Part shown: piece by piece, positions 17,748 to 26,380 of the stretch
Numbering within the stretch: the stretch's first letter is position 1
How the letters are laid out: the number at the start of each line of letters is the position of its first letter
Assembly: GCA_041603535.1 (NCBI GenBank)
Contig: JBFIEE010000009.1
Coordinates: 1-64,000 of the forward strand
Source of the DNA: HB2-32-21 sp041603535
GTDB lineage: Bacteria > Pseudomonadota > Gammaproteobacteria > Pseudomonadales > Porticoccaceae
Reading direction: 5' to 3'
Length of the DNA stretch: 64,000 nt
Translations under genes and position numbers: made by a program
The notes under the pieces: model-generated
What the model saw: only the letters and a program-made list of their open reading frames with translations
Database searches by the model: none
What the model was told of the DNA's origin: nothing

Positions 17748-17775
17748 ACAAGAGCAGACAATTGTCTGCTCTTGT
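17748..17775. terminator. Perfect 28-bp palindrome after grxD
   Basis: The two 14-base halves are exact reverse complements (left half ACAAGAGCAGACAA). As RNA this forms a long stem with almost no loop. It lies 27 bp after the grxD stop. The T tract of a classical terminator is missing, so it could be a terminator-like stabiliser or a dyad binding site. Confidence 0.5.
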
Positions 17776-17776
17776 C

Positions 17777-17802
17777 GTTAGTGACCCGAGTTAGTGACCC
17801 GA
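17777..17802. repeat. 13-bp tandem repeat after the palindrome
   Basis: GTTAGTGACCCGA occurs twice head to tail, with a weak third copy after it. The rest of the spacer up to the rnt stop shows nothing recognisable. Confidence 0.85.
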
Positions 17803-17955
17803 GATAGCGATCCTGGTTAGCCTGCGTAGTTAATGTCCAGAGCCCGAGCCGCACACACGGCGCCCGCCAGTTATCGGCGCTACCTGCGTCATTCAGCACC
17901 GTGCCTTATTAAACAATAAACCTCAAATTGTCAGGAAATGTTGTCAGTCTGACTT

Positions 17956-18630
17956 CTATGTCGTGGCGGCTGGCGCCCAGCCACCGAGTTCCCGCCAACG
18001 GTTAACGATGGTGCAAAATAATTCGGCGGTGCGCTTGGCGTCGTAGTCGGCGCTGTGAGCCTCGTTATTGTCAAACGAGATTCCCGCTGCCTGACAGGCC
18101 TTGGCCAAAACAGTCTGGCCAAATGCCAGACCACTCAATGTCGCCGTGTCGAAACAGGAAAACGGGTGGAATGGATTGCGTTTTACATCGTTGCGCGCGA
18201 CGGCTGCATTGATGAAGCTAAGGTCAAAGTGGGCGTTATGCGCGACGATGACAGCGCGGCTGCAGGCGTGGGTTCTGACATTGCGACGCACCATCTGGAA
18301 AATACTCTGCAGCGCGTCTTTTTCATGCAAAGCGACGCGGGTCGGGTCGTCTGGATCAATACCGGTAAACTCCAGTGCGGCCTGTTCGCTGATCGTCTGG
18401 GGGTGGGGTGCTACATTGTGGGCCAGCGAGTCGGTAATAAATAGGTTGCCGCATTCATCCATGGCCAAAGCAACAGCGGCTATTTCGAGTAATGAATTAT
18501 TTTGCGCATCAAACCCGCCGGTTTCAACATCAATGACTACGGGAAGAAAACCCCGGAATCGTTCGGCGAGAAAAGTCTGGCTATATGCCGCCATCGACAG
18601 TGGGTCGTCAGTCATTTTAGTACTCGCCAT
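17956..18630 (-). CDS. rnt: Ribonuclease T
   Basis: A 3'-5' exoribonuclease of the DEDDh family that trims tRNA and other stable RNA 3' ends. The 224-residue protein has the three exonuclease motifs: VIDVETGGFD (Asp and Glu), HNAHFDLSF, and HSADYDA with the DEDDh His/Asp. The length fits the family (about 215). Its start lies 19 nt inside the end of pyrC, so the two are translationally coupled. Confidence 0.94.
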   Translation of the reverse strand: MASTKMTDDPLSMAAYSQTFLAERFRGFLPVVIDVETGGFDAQNNSLLEIAAVALAMDECGNLFITDSLAHNVAPHPQTISEQAALEFTGIDPDDPTRVALHEKDALQSIFQMVRRNVRTHACSRAVIVAHNAHFDLSFINAAVARNDVKRNPFHPFSCFDTATLSGLAFGQTVLAKACQAAGISFDNNEAHSADYDAKRTAELFCTIVNRWRELGGWAPAATT

Positions 18631-19646
18631 TGCAGTGTTTCGCCAGCGTATAGCGGCGCCATTTTGGCATTGCCAAGACTGATCAATTCGGGGGCCAGCC
18701 AGGGATTATGTTGCAGGGTAATAGCGTCGGTATTGCGGGCGAGACCATAGAAATCTGCGCCAAAATGGCTGGCGAAACCTTCCAGCCTGTCTAATGCCCC
18801 GGCGTGACTAAACGCCTCTGTGTACAGTTCAATAGCCGCGTGATGCGAATAGCAGCCGGCGCAACCGCAGGCGGCCTCTTTACGGTGCTGCGCATGCGGT
18901 GCCGAATCTGTCCCCAGAAAGAATTTGGCATTGCCGCTGATCGCCGCTTCAATCAGTGCCTGTTGATGGGTATTGCGTTTCAATACCGGTAAACAATACA
19001 GGTGCGGGCGTATACCGCCAACCAACATGTGATTGCGGTTAAACAACAGGTGTTGTGGCGTGATGGTCGCCGCAATTGATGAGCCGCCGGCGCTAACAAA
19101 CTGGGCCGCATCTCTGGTGGTGATGTGTTCAAAAACGATTTTGAGCTCGGGGAAATCCCGAACAAGTGGGGTTAGCACGCGTTCAATAAAAACCGCTTCA
19201 CGGTCGAAAATATCAATATCCGGATCGGTGACCTCCCCATGAATCTGTAAGGGCATACCCAGCTCCTGCATCCGCTCTAACGCTTTTGCGGCGTGGGTGA
19301 TATTCGTAACCCCGGAGGCGGAATTGGTGGTCGCTCCAGCCGGGTAATATTTGATGCCATAAACAATTCCGCTCGCTCTGGCGCGCGCGATTTCTTCGGC
19401 GGTTGTATTGTCTGTTAAATACAGGGTCATAAGGGGTTGCCAGCTGCTGTGTGGTGGCCGAGCATCCAGTATTCGCTGACGATAAGCCTGTGCGGCAGTG
19501 GTGCTGAGCACCGGTGGAGAAAGATTTGGCATGACAACGCCGCGCGCGAAGTGTCGGGCGGCATCGGCGACAGTGTTGATCAGCGCCTCGCCATCACGTA
19601 GGTGCAGATGCCAATCGTCTGGTCGGGTGATGGTTAACGTTTCCAT
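18612..19646 (-). CDS. pyrC: Dihydroorotase
   Basis: The zinc enzyme that cyclises carbamoyl aspartate to dihydroorotate in pyrimidine synthesis. The 344-residue protein is the short E. coli type. The metal-binding DWHLHLRDG lies near residue 11, the carbamylated lysine in YGIKYYPAG near 102, FEHITT near 172, and GTDSAPHA near 250. It is the upstream member of a pyrC-rnt pair and is divergent from argG with a short intergenic region. Confidence 0.95.
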   Translation of the reverse strand: METLTITRPDDWHLHLRDGEALINTVADAARHFARGVVMPNLSPPVLSTTAAQAYRQRILDARPPHSSWQPLMTLYLTDNTTAEEIARARASGIVYGIKYYPAGATTNSASGVTNITHAAKALERMQELGMPLQIHGEVTDPDIDIFDREAVFIERVLTPLVRDFPELKIVFEHITTRDAAQFVSAGGSSIAATITPQHLLFNRNHMLVGGIRPHLYCLPVLKRNTHQQALIEAAISGNAKFFLGTDSAPHAQHRKEAACGCAGCYSHHAAIELYTEAFSHAGALDRLEGFASHFGADFYGLARNTDAITLQHNPWLAPELISLGNAKMAPLYAGETLQWRVLK

Positions 19647-19786
19647 AAACTGCCATAGCCACTAAGGGCTTGCATCCTACCCGAAACTTTCCTGCCGGGA
19701 CAGGCGGGTCTTTCTGTCAATCAACGATCAGGCAGTTTAAAATTGACTATTATTGTTCACAATATTGTCTGTTTCTGGAGTGTTCG

Positions 19787-20995
19787 GTGTCTGATATTAA
19801 TAAAGTGGTTTTGGCTTATTCCGGTGGTCTTGATACATCCGTAATTGTGCGCTGGTTGCAGGAAACCTATCAGTGCGAGGTGGTTACTTTTACGGCGGAT
19901 ATCGGCCAGGGCGAGGAAGTGGAGCCCGCGAGGGCTAAAGCCGAGGCGCTTGGCGTCAAGGATATCTACATCGATGATTTGCGCGAAGAGTTTGTGCGGG
20001 ACTTTGTGTTCCCAATGTTTCGCGGAAACACCATCTACGAAGGTGAATATCTGTTGGGAACGTCCATCGCGCGGCCGCTCATCGCCAAGCGACTGGTGGA
20101 AATTGCCACTGAAACCGGGGCTGACGCGATTTCCCATGGAGCGACCGGTAAGGGTAATGACCAGGTGCGTTTTGAGCTCGGTGCCTATGCCCTGAAGCCC
20201 GGCGTTAAAGTCATTGCGCCATGGCGGGAATGGGATTTGACTTCCCGGGATACCTTGATGGCTTATTGCGCGCAGCACAACATTCCTGTTGATTTTGCCA
20301 AGAAGAAAAAATCGCCTTATTCGATGGATGCAAATTTGTTACATATTTCCTATGAGGGTGGCGTTCTTGAAGAACCCTGGGCAGAAGCCGAGGAGGATAT
20401 GTGGCGTTGGACCGTGTCCCCCGAGGTCGCGCCTGACAAGGCGGTTTACATTGAGTTGAGCTACGCGTCTGGCGATATTACGGGCATTGACGGTGAGAGC
20501 CTGTCGCCAGCACGGGTGTTGGAGAAGCTCAACAAAATTGGCGGTGCCAATGGTATTGGGCGGACAGACATTGTGGAAAATCGATATGTGGGTATGAAAG
20601 CCCGAGGGTGCTATGAAACACCCGGTGGCGTCATTATGCTTAAAGCTCACCGGGCCATGGAATCCATAACACTGGATCGGGAGGTGGCGCATCTCAAAGA
20701 CGAGTTGATGCCGCGTTACGCGAGTCTAATTTACAACGGCTATTGGTGGTCCCCCGAGCGAAAAATGCTACAGACCATGATTGATGAATCGCAGCGTTAT
20801 GTGAATGGTGTAGTACGGTTGAAGCTTTATAAAGGTAATGTCTCTGTCGTTGGCAGGCAGTCTGACGACAGCCTGTTTGATGCCCGCATAGCCACCTTTG
20901 ACGATGATGCAGGTGCATTCGACCAGAAGGACGCAGAAGGTTTTATCAAATTGAATGCGTTACGTATGCGTATCGCAGCGGCCAAAAATCGTTGA
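19787..20995 (+). CDS. argG: Argininosuccinate synthase
   Basis: Joins citrulline and aspartate using ATP, the penultimate step of arginine synthesis. The P-loop-like AYSGGLDTSV lies near the N-terminus. SHGATGKGNDQVRFE and EGGVLEEPW follow. The frame is open to 19670, but family length and a GGAG site 6 nt upstream support the GTG at 19787, giving 402 residues. It complements the argD-argF pair 3 kb away on the other strand. Confidence 0.96.
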   Translation: MSDINKVVLAYSGGLDTSVIVRWLQETYQCEVVTFTADIGQGEEVEPARAKAEALGVKDIYIDDLREEFVRDFVFPMFRGNTIYEGEYLLGTSIARPLIAKRLVEIATETGADAISHGATGKGNDQVRFELGAYALKPGVKVIAPWREWDLTSRDTLMAYCAQHNIPVDFAKKKKSPYSMDANLLHISYEGGVLEEPWAEAEEDMWRWTVSPEVAPDKAVYIELSYASGDITGIDGESLSPARVLEKLNKIGGANGIGRTDIVENRYVGMKARGCYETPGGVIMLKAHRAMESITLDREVAHLKDELMPRYASLIYNGYWWSPERKMLQTMIDESQRYVNGVVRLKLYKGNVSVVGRQSDDSLFDARIATFDDDAGAFDQKDAEGFIKLNALRMRIAAAKNR

Positions 20996-21076
20996 TGCCG
21001 CACGGACTGGCGGCGTGGGGCAGGGTGGGAAGAGCGACCAGGATAAGCCGACTATTCGCTAACAGGAGAACAACAT

Positions 21077-21463
21077 ATGAAATATTTGCACACGATGCTA
21101 CGCGTCGGTGACCTGGATAAGTCCATCAAATTTTACACTGAACTGCTGGGCATGAAACTGCTGCGCAAAAGGGATTTCCCGGATGGCAAGTTTACGCTGG
21201 CTTTTTTGGGGTACGGGTCGGAAACGGACAATACGGTGCTGGAGCTGACCCACAACTGGGAGACCGAGGGCTATGATCTTGGTAACGGTTACGGACATAT
21301 CGCCATCGGTGTTGAGGATGTTTATGCGACTTGTGAGGACATTCGCGCCAGGGGCGGCAAGGTGGTTAGAGAGCCTGGCCCGATGATGCACGGCACTACC
21401 GTGCTGGCTTTTGTGGAAGACCCCGACGGCTACAAGGTAGAACTGCTATCCGTCGATCACTAG
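21077..21463 (+). CDS. gloA: Lactoylglutathione lyase (glyoxalase I)
   Basis: Isomerises the methylglyoxal-glutathione hemithioacetal, detoxifying methylglyoxal in the cytosol. The 128-residue protein contains the vicinal-oxygen-chelate pattern: LHTMLRVGDLDKSIKFY with a metal His, NTVLELTHNW with a metal Glu, YGHIAIGVEDVY with His, and FVEDPDGYKVELL with the last Glu. AGGAG lies upstream of the ATG. It is a single-gene unit facing a convergent membrane-protein gene. Confidence 0.95.
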   Translation: MKYLHTMLRVGDLDKSIKFYTELLGMKLLRKRDFPDGKFTLAFLGYGSETDNTVLELTHNWETEGYDLGNGYGHIAIGVEDVYATCEDIRARGGKVVREPGPMMHGTTVLAFVEDPDGYKVELLSVDH

Positions 21464-21476
21464 GTTTGACGCGTAT

Positions 21477-21896
21477 CTAATCCTCTCCGTCGATTTGCAG
21501 CGGGGCTGCGTTGGCACGGGTACGCAGCCAGTTCAGCCCCTTGTGAACCTTTTCATTGCGGACTATGCGCCGCTCCAGTCTGAATTTACCTGGGTAGTCG
21601 AGTAACAGCACGCCCATGGCTATAGTCAGCAATCCCTGACCGGGGATGAATAGCATAATGAGGCCGCCGGTCAGGAGTACTACCCCCAAAGCGTTTTTGC
21701 CGATCAGTAGCGTCATTCTTATTAGCGGATGGGTTTTTTTCAAAGGTGTCGGGTGGCGTTTCCGGTACATAAAGTAGTCTTCGGGAATACGGGCCACCAG
21801 CCACGGCAGGGTCACGAGACTGATCACGAAGGTCAGCGCCGAAATCGCTGCTAGCCAGGCAAAGACTGTCGGGTGACTTGTCAGCCATGAGATCAC
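21477..21896 (-). CDS. Small inner-membrane protein, PGPGW-like
   Basis: The 139-residue protein has a hydrophobic N-terminal helix (about 10-35) and a second hydrophobic region (about 65-100). The latter includes LFIPGQGLLTIAMGVLLLDYP, resembling the PGPGW family of putative transmembrane proteins. The C-terminal tail is basic and soluble. The function is not known. Its start overlaps the ygfZ stop by 4 bp, so it is coupled to ygfZ. Confidence 0.7.
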   Translation of the reverse strand: MISWLTSHPTVFAWLAAISALTFVISLVTLPWLVARIPEDYFMYRKRHPTPLKKTHPLIRMTLLIGKNALGVVLLTGGLIMLFIPGQGLLTIAMGVLLLDYPGKFRLERRIVRNEKVHKGLNWLRTRANAAPLQIDGED

Positions 21897-22936
21897 TGGG
21901 TGCCGATCTCGTAGGGCAGGCCAGCAAAGCTCACGGTGACTTTTTGATCTGCAATCAGCAGTTCGGTTTGATCCAGCGCGGCTTCGCGCAATATTGCCAG
22001 CATGGCAAAACCGCTGGCGTTCGCGGGCGCCGCTTGCAGGACGGTACCGACAACCTTGCCGTCAGTGACAGTTTTTATTTCGGCTCCGGGTGATGGCAGC
22101 GATGACGCGTCAGTGGCAGTGTCACTGGCTGCGTTCACAATATACGTTCGGCGTTTGAGCTTACCGAGATACTGCATCCTCGCCACAACTTCCTGGCCGG
22201 TATAGCAGCCTTTTCTGAAGCTCACGCCGCCAATGGCCTGGAGATTGAGCATTTGCGGCACACATTGCTCGCTGAGAGGGGCTGTTACGGACGCGATGCC
22301 TGCGCGAATCATTTGTAAGTGCCACCAGGGCAGGCCAGTGGGACGCAGGTGGAGCGTCAACTGTCGCCACATCTGCTGGGCGTGATCGGCTTTGGTGATG
22401 ACGACGAACAAGCCCGTCGCAAGACAGGTCAGAAGGTTGCCGGCGCTATCTGTCACCGAGTGACTGGGCGCGGGGATCGAAGGAAACAGCGCTATGAGAG
22501 CCTCGCTGGCGAGTGGCCCGGTAATCCCCAGTTGACAGTAGTCAGCGCTGCCGTCGGTTAACACAGTTTTAAAAAAAGCCGCGTATTTGGCGATGGCCGT
22601 TAGGGTCGGTGTAATCAGGGCCCTGTCCATCGCCAGTAATATCTCGTCCTCGGCATTGATATGGGCCTGAAACGAAGTCAGCATTCGGCCCTTTGGATTA
22701 CAGATCGCTCCGGGTGATGAAGCGCCCTGCGCCAGCGCCAGTAAATCGCAGGTGCTTTGCCCCTGTAAAAATTTGCGGGCATCCGCGCCACTAACTGACA
22801 GTATGCCCTGGTGGCTCAGGTCACTTACGGTATTGGTGAGGTCGGGATAGTCGGCCATCGTTTCATGGAAGGCGATGACCTGACCCTCGGTGTACTGCGC
22901 GCCTTGTTCAGCGAGAAATTGTTGCCAGTTGCTCAT
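21893..22936 (-). CDS. ygfZ: tRNA-modifying/iron-sulfur repair protein YgfZ (GcvT-like)
   Basis: A folate-binding protein related to the T-protein of the glycine cleavage system; in E. coli it supports repair or assembly of certain Fe-S enzymes such as MiaB. The 347-residue protein contains the family signature KGCYTGQEVVAR near residue 240, with the conserved Cys. It lies divergent from sdhE, matching the ygfZ-sdhE-ygfX layout known in Enterobacteria. Confidence 0.92.
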   Translation of the reverse strand: MSNWQQFLAEQGAQYTEGQVIAFHETMADYPDLTNTVSDLSHQGILSVSGADARKFLQGQSTCDLLALAQGASSPGAICNPKGRMLTSFQAHINAEDEILLAMDRALITPTLTAIAKYAAFFKTVLTDGSADYCQLGITGPLASEALIALFPSIPAPSHSVTDSAGNLLTCLATGLFVVITKADHAQQMWRQLTLHLRPTGLPWWHLQMIRAGIASVTAPLSEQCVPQMLNLQAIGGVSFRKGCYTGQEVVARMQYLGKLKRRTYIVNAASDTATDASSLPSPGAEIKTVTDGKVVGTVLQAAPANASGFAMLAILREAALDQTELLIADQKVTVSFAGLPYEIGTQ

Positions 22937-23085
22937 AGGACAAACCGTTGCAAGTTATAAATGGAATGACAGTTGGGCCGAGTAGTTGCTCAGGCCGTCA
23001 TCCATTATACTATTGATGCCGGGTGATAACTGCGATTGCCGGTAGCAATCATGTCCCTAAGATCCTTGAAAGTGATACGAATGTT

Positions 23086-23343
23086 ATGCCAATGGAAAAG
23101 AGCCGAATTTTTTGGGCAAGTCGACGCGGTATGCTTGAGCTCGATCTGATACTGCAGCCTTTTGCCGAGAACATCTATCCAACCCTGGCGGAAGCGGACC
23201 AGCGTTGTTACGAGGATTTGCTTGCCTGCGAAGATCAGGATCTGTTCTCGTGGCTGTTACGCAGTACAAAACCGGAAGATGCGCGGATCAGCGGAATTGT
23301 TGATTGCATTCTGGCTAGTCGTGATCAGACAAATCGAGTTTAA
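23086..23343 (+). CDS. sdhE: Succinate dehydrogenase flavinylation factor SdhE
   Basis: A small soluble protein that helps insert covalent FAD into SdhA. The 85-residue protein has the family motif RRGMLELD near residue 13-20 and the acidic helix pattern FLLACEDQDLFSWL-like after it. The frame is open to 23023 but the ATG at 23086 (or 23092) gives the usual length. The 3' end overlaps the ygfX start by 23 nt, so the two are translationally coupled. Confidence 0.92.
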   Translation: MPMEKSRIFWASRRGMLELDLILQPFAENIYPTLAEADQRCYEDLLACEDQDLFSWLLRSTKPEDARISGIVDCILASRDQTNRV

Positions 23344-23752
23344 AACATCACCTGCCGCCGCACTCTGGCGTTTTCAACGGCTTGTGATAGCGCTATCGCT
23401 GGTGTTGCTATTGCTGTTGCCCCTGGCCTTTGCTAGCCGTGCCGTTTTGTTGCTTTTGCTGGCTGTGTTCAGCGCAAACCTGTGGTGGCAACGCTGGGCG
23501 AGTGAGAACGTTGAAAGCCTGACTGTCGACGGTGATTGCTGGAAATTGCAGGCCAAGGGTAATGACAGCGTGCATCCGGCGTGTCGCCCCGAGTATTTCA
23601 GCAGCTGGCTGGTACTGTTGTCCTATCAGGAAAGTGATCGCCGCTACGTCTTACCGGTATTTTCGGCCACGGTAAGCCCGCAGGATTTTCGTCGTGTGCT
23701 AGCTCTGGCGCGAGCGGCGGGGGAGCTGAGAGATGAGGGTGGCGCGCCCTAG
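23321..23752 (+). CDS. ygfX: YgfX/CptA-family membrane protein
   Basis: The 143-residue protein starts at a GTG inside the end of sdhE. It has basic N-terminal residues and two adjacent hydrophobic helices (about 20-58), followed by a soluble domain containing WWQRWAS and SWLVLLSYQESDRR. This is the YgfX (CptA) arrangement, always paired with sdhE; the E. coli protein has been described as acting on cytoskeletal proteins, but its role with SdhE is debated. The gene ends tail to tail with nadB with a 4-bp overlap of the two stops. Confidence 0.8.
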   Translation: MIRQIEFKTSPAAALWRFQRLVIALSLVLLLLLPLAFASRAVLLLLLAVFSANLWWQRWASENVESLTVDGDCWKLQAKGNDSVHPACRPEYFSSWLVLLSYQESDRRYVLPVFSATVSPQDFRRVLALARAAGELRDEGGAP

Positions 23753-25371
23753 TTTTTGCCGACTATTATGTCCTGTCCCGCAAAGTTCATAGGGACCAGG
23801 ATGGTATCCTTGACGACCGGAGACAGTTCCGGGTAATCGAGGGTATAGTGCAACCCTCGACTTTCCTTACGCAACAAAGCGGAGCGGATGATCAGATCGG
23901 CAACCACCGCGAGGTTGCGTAATTCGAGCAAATCCCTGCTTATCTTATAGTTAGTGTAGTACTCCTGAATTTCTCTTTGCAGCAGGCGAATTCTGTGCTC
24001 AGCTCGCTCGAGGCGCTTGCGAGTGCGCACAATGCCAACGTAGTCCCACATAAAACGCCGTAATTCATCCCAGTTGTGAGAAATGACCACATCCTCATCG
24101 GAATACGTCACCCTTGAAGAATCCCATGCGGTGGTGTAGCTGGGTTCGGGCACCTTATCGATTTCACAGCGTATGCTAGCCGCAGCTGAGCGCGCGAACA
24201 CCAGGCATTCGAGCAACGAATTACTGGCCATGCGATTGGCGCCGTGTAAACCGGTAAACGCACATTCACCGATTGCGTAAAGGTTCTTCAGGTCTGTATG
24301 CCCGTCAATATCGGTGACGATGCCGCCGCAGGTGTAGTGGGCCGCGGGCACCACTGGAATGGGTTCACGGGTAATATCGATACCGTATTCGAGGCAGCGG
24401 GCTTTTACCGTTGGGAAATGCAAATCTATAAACGCCTCGGGTTTGTGGCTGATGTCGAGATACACGCAGTCGCTGCCAAGGCGTTTCATTTCATGGTCGA
24501 TAGCCCGAGCGACGATATCCCTTGGCGCCAGTTCGGCATCAACGTGGAAATTCGGCATGAACCGGCTGCCGTCGGGCAGCAACAAATGAGCGCCTTCTCC
24601 GCGTAAGGCTTCAGAAATAAGGAAGGATTTGGCTTTGGTGTGAAACAGGCAAGTTGGATGAAACTGGTTGAACTCCATGTTGGCGACCCGGCAACCACGT
24701 CGCCATGCTACTGCAATACCGTCGCCGCTGGCACCGTCCGGGTTGCTGGTGTAGAGGTAGGCTTTGCTGGCGCCGCCAGTAGCAAGTATGACGACCCTGG
24801 CTTGAAAAAGGCATACCAGATCGCTATTCCTGTCCAGCACGTAGGCGCCGTTGCAACGCAGGCTTCGCGATCCAGAGTCGGCCTGTGTCGTTAAATCGAC
24901 GACGACATGATGCTCATAGACATCGATGTTAGCTGCCTCCTGAACTCGATTCGCTAGCGTGCCAGAGATCGCCTGCCCGGTAGCATCTGCGGTGTGAAGA
25001 ATACGGCGATGGCTGTGCCCGCCTTCTTTCGTCAGATGAAAGGCGTTGTTGTCATCGTCTTTACTGAATTTAACGCCCTGGCCAATTAGCCATTGCAGCG
25101 CGGCGGGCCCCTGTTCCAACGTTGCCCGTACAATATCTTCGTGGCATAACCCAGCGCCCGCATTCATGGTGTCGGCCACATGAGCATCGATGCTGTCGGC
25201 CTCATCAAACACAGCCGCAATACCGCCCTGGGCAAACCACGTGGAGCCTGTTTGTAGTCGATCTTTGCTGAGAATAGCCACCCGGTAGTCTGGACTGAGT
25301 TCCAGGGCGGCAGTCATACCAGCAGCGCCGCTGCCAATAATTAATACATCGTGGTGATAGGTTTTGTTCAC
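23749..25371 (-). CDS. nadB: L-aspartate oxidase
   Basis: Oxidises L-aspartate to iminoaspartate, the first step of NAD synthesis, using FAD with O2 or fumarate. The 540-residue protein shows the dinucleotide-binding VLIIGSGAAGMTAAL, STWFAQGGIAA, HSHRRILHTADATG, HPTCLF, and AAHYTCGGI with CAFTGLHGANRMASNSLLE. The length matches the family. nadA and nadC are not in the window. Confidence 0.96.
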   Translation of the reverse strand: MNKTYHHDVLIIGSGAAGMTAALELSPDYRVAILSKDRLQTGSTWFAQGGIAAVFDEADSIDAHVADTMNAGAGLCHEDIVRATLEQGPAALQWLIGQGVKFSKDDDNNAFHLTKEGGHSHRRILHTADATGQAISGTLANRVQEAANIDVYEHHVVVDLTTQADSGSRSLRCNGAYVLDRNSDLVCLFQARVVILATGGASKAYLYTSNPDGASGDGIAVAWRRGCRVANMEFNQFHPTCLFHTKAKSFLISEALRGEGAHLLLPDGSRFMPNFHVDAELAPRDIVARAIDHEMKRLGSDCVYLDISHKPEAFIDLHFPTVKARCLEYGIDITREPIPVVPAAHYTCGGIVTDIDGHTDLKNLYAIGECAFTGLHGANRMASNSLLECLVFARSAAASIRCEIDKVPEPSYTTAWDSSRVTYSDEDVVISHNWDELRRFMWDYVGIVRTRKRLERAEHRIRLLQREIQEYYTNYKISRDLLELRNLAVVADLIIRSALLRKESRGLHYTLDYPELSPVVKDTILVPMNFAGQDIIVGKN

Positions 25372-25495
25372 TGCGAATCAAGTAGCCGTGGCGGCCCCAG
25401 TGCATAAGAGCGGGCATGATAGTATAGGGCGGTCGAAAAACCCAGATAACAGATGGCGTCCCTATTGGGCCCACAGAAGAAATGACGCTGCTGTC

Positions 25496-25522
25496 GAACC
25501 AATTCGGTTTTCCATGGTCAGC
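25496..25522 (+). promoter_or_regulatory. Candidate sigma-E promoter upstream of rpoE
   Basis: GAACC (25496-25500) followed by 17 bp and TCAGC (25518-25522) resembles the GAACTT/TCTGA elements of AlgU/RpoE promoters. It lies about 97 bp upstream of the rpoE ATG. Autoregulation by sigma-E is typical for this operon. A second element with the same GAACC-N17-TCAG form lies before rseA. Confidence 0.4.
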
Positions 25523-25618
25523 TAGTGGGGCTTTGCTATAGCTGGAAGATTATCTGTCACTGAGGAAGGGTGCGTCTTGTGATGCCTGGCAAAGAAGTAT
25601 CGAGAAGAGGGAGGGAGA

Positions 25619-26212
25619 ATGGCAGCCGACAAGTCCGAGGTTTCCGATAAACAACTTGTCGCGCGCGTACAAAAGGGGGACAAGAGGGCTTTTGATCTGC
25701 TGGTACTGAAGTATCAGTATAAAGTACATGCCATCGTTGCTCGCTTTGTCAATGATCGCGAAGAAGTCAATGATGTCGTTCAGGAAGCCTTTATTAAGGC
25801 TTACCGCGCATTGGGTAACTTCCGCGGCGAAAGCCAATTTTATACCTGGCTCTACCGCATCGCGGTCAATACCGCCAAAAACTATCTGGTGTCTCGCAGC
25901 CGACGCCCACCGGCCAGTGATATAGATGTCGCGGACGCCGAGTATTTTGCGGGTAGCGATAACCTGAGAGACCTCGATACACCAGAAAATCTGGCATTCA
26001 GAGATGAGCTTGAAGGGGTGGTTGACCGCGCTATCAAGAATTTGCCTGAGGATTTGCGGACGGCGGTGACGCTTCGGGAGTTTGAAGGGCTGAGTTATGA
26101 GGACATCGCCGCTATCATGGAATGCCCCGTTGGCACGGTGCGCTCGAGAATTTTTCGCGCGAGGGAGGCTATCGACGAACAGGTCACCAGATTGACGAAC
26201 GGGGGTTGGTGA
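25619..26212 (+). CDS. rpoE: Extracytoplasmic-stress sigma factor RpoE/AlgU
   Basis: A group 4 sigma factor controlling the envelope stress response. The 197-residue protein has region 2 (DKRAFDLLVLKYQ with FIKAYRALGNFRGES and WLYRIAVN) and region 4 (LPEDLRTAVTLREFEGLSYE with CPVGTVRSRIFRARE). These closely resemble E. coli RpoE and Pseudomonas AlgU. A GGGAGGGAGA purine run precedes the ATG. It is followed by the anti-sigma factor gene, RseC and a DegP protease, as in the rpoE operon. Confidence 0.97.
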   Translation: MAADKSEVSDKQLVARVQKGDKRAFDLLVLKYQYKVHAIVARFVNDREEVNDVVQEAFIKAYRALGNFRGESQFYTWLYRIAVNTAKNYLVSRSRRPPASDIDVADAEYFAGSDNLRDLDTPENLAFRDELEGVVDRAIKNLPEDLRTAVTLREFEGLSYEDIAAIMECPVGTVRSRIFRAREAIDEQVTRLTNGGW

Positions 26213-26227
26213 TTTATTTGTTTGTCG

Positions 26228-26255
26228 GGAACCTTTCTGTCAGAGCCGGGTCAGA
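26228..26255 (+). promoter_or_regulatory. Candidate sigma-E promoter upstream of rseA
   Basis: GGAACC (26228-26233), 17 bp, and TCAGA (26251-26255) match the AlgU/RpoE pattern. It lies about 125 bp before the rseA ATG, in the unusually long rpoE-rseA spacer. It could give the anti-sigma gene its own stress-driven promoter. Confidence 0.35.
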
Positions 26256-26380
26256 TCAGCTAGATTAAACATTGGCAGAGTCTAATGTTGCGTGAAGTGA
26301 ACTGTCGCTTTAAAGTCTAACTTCGCTGCTGATTGTATTGGGCTTTGTACAGGAACTCTAAATTTGTACAGGAAAACTAT

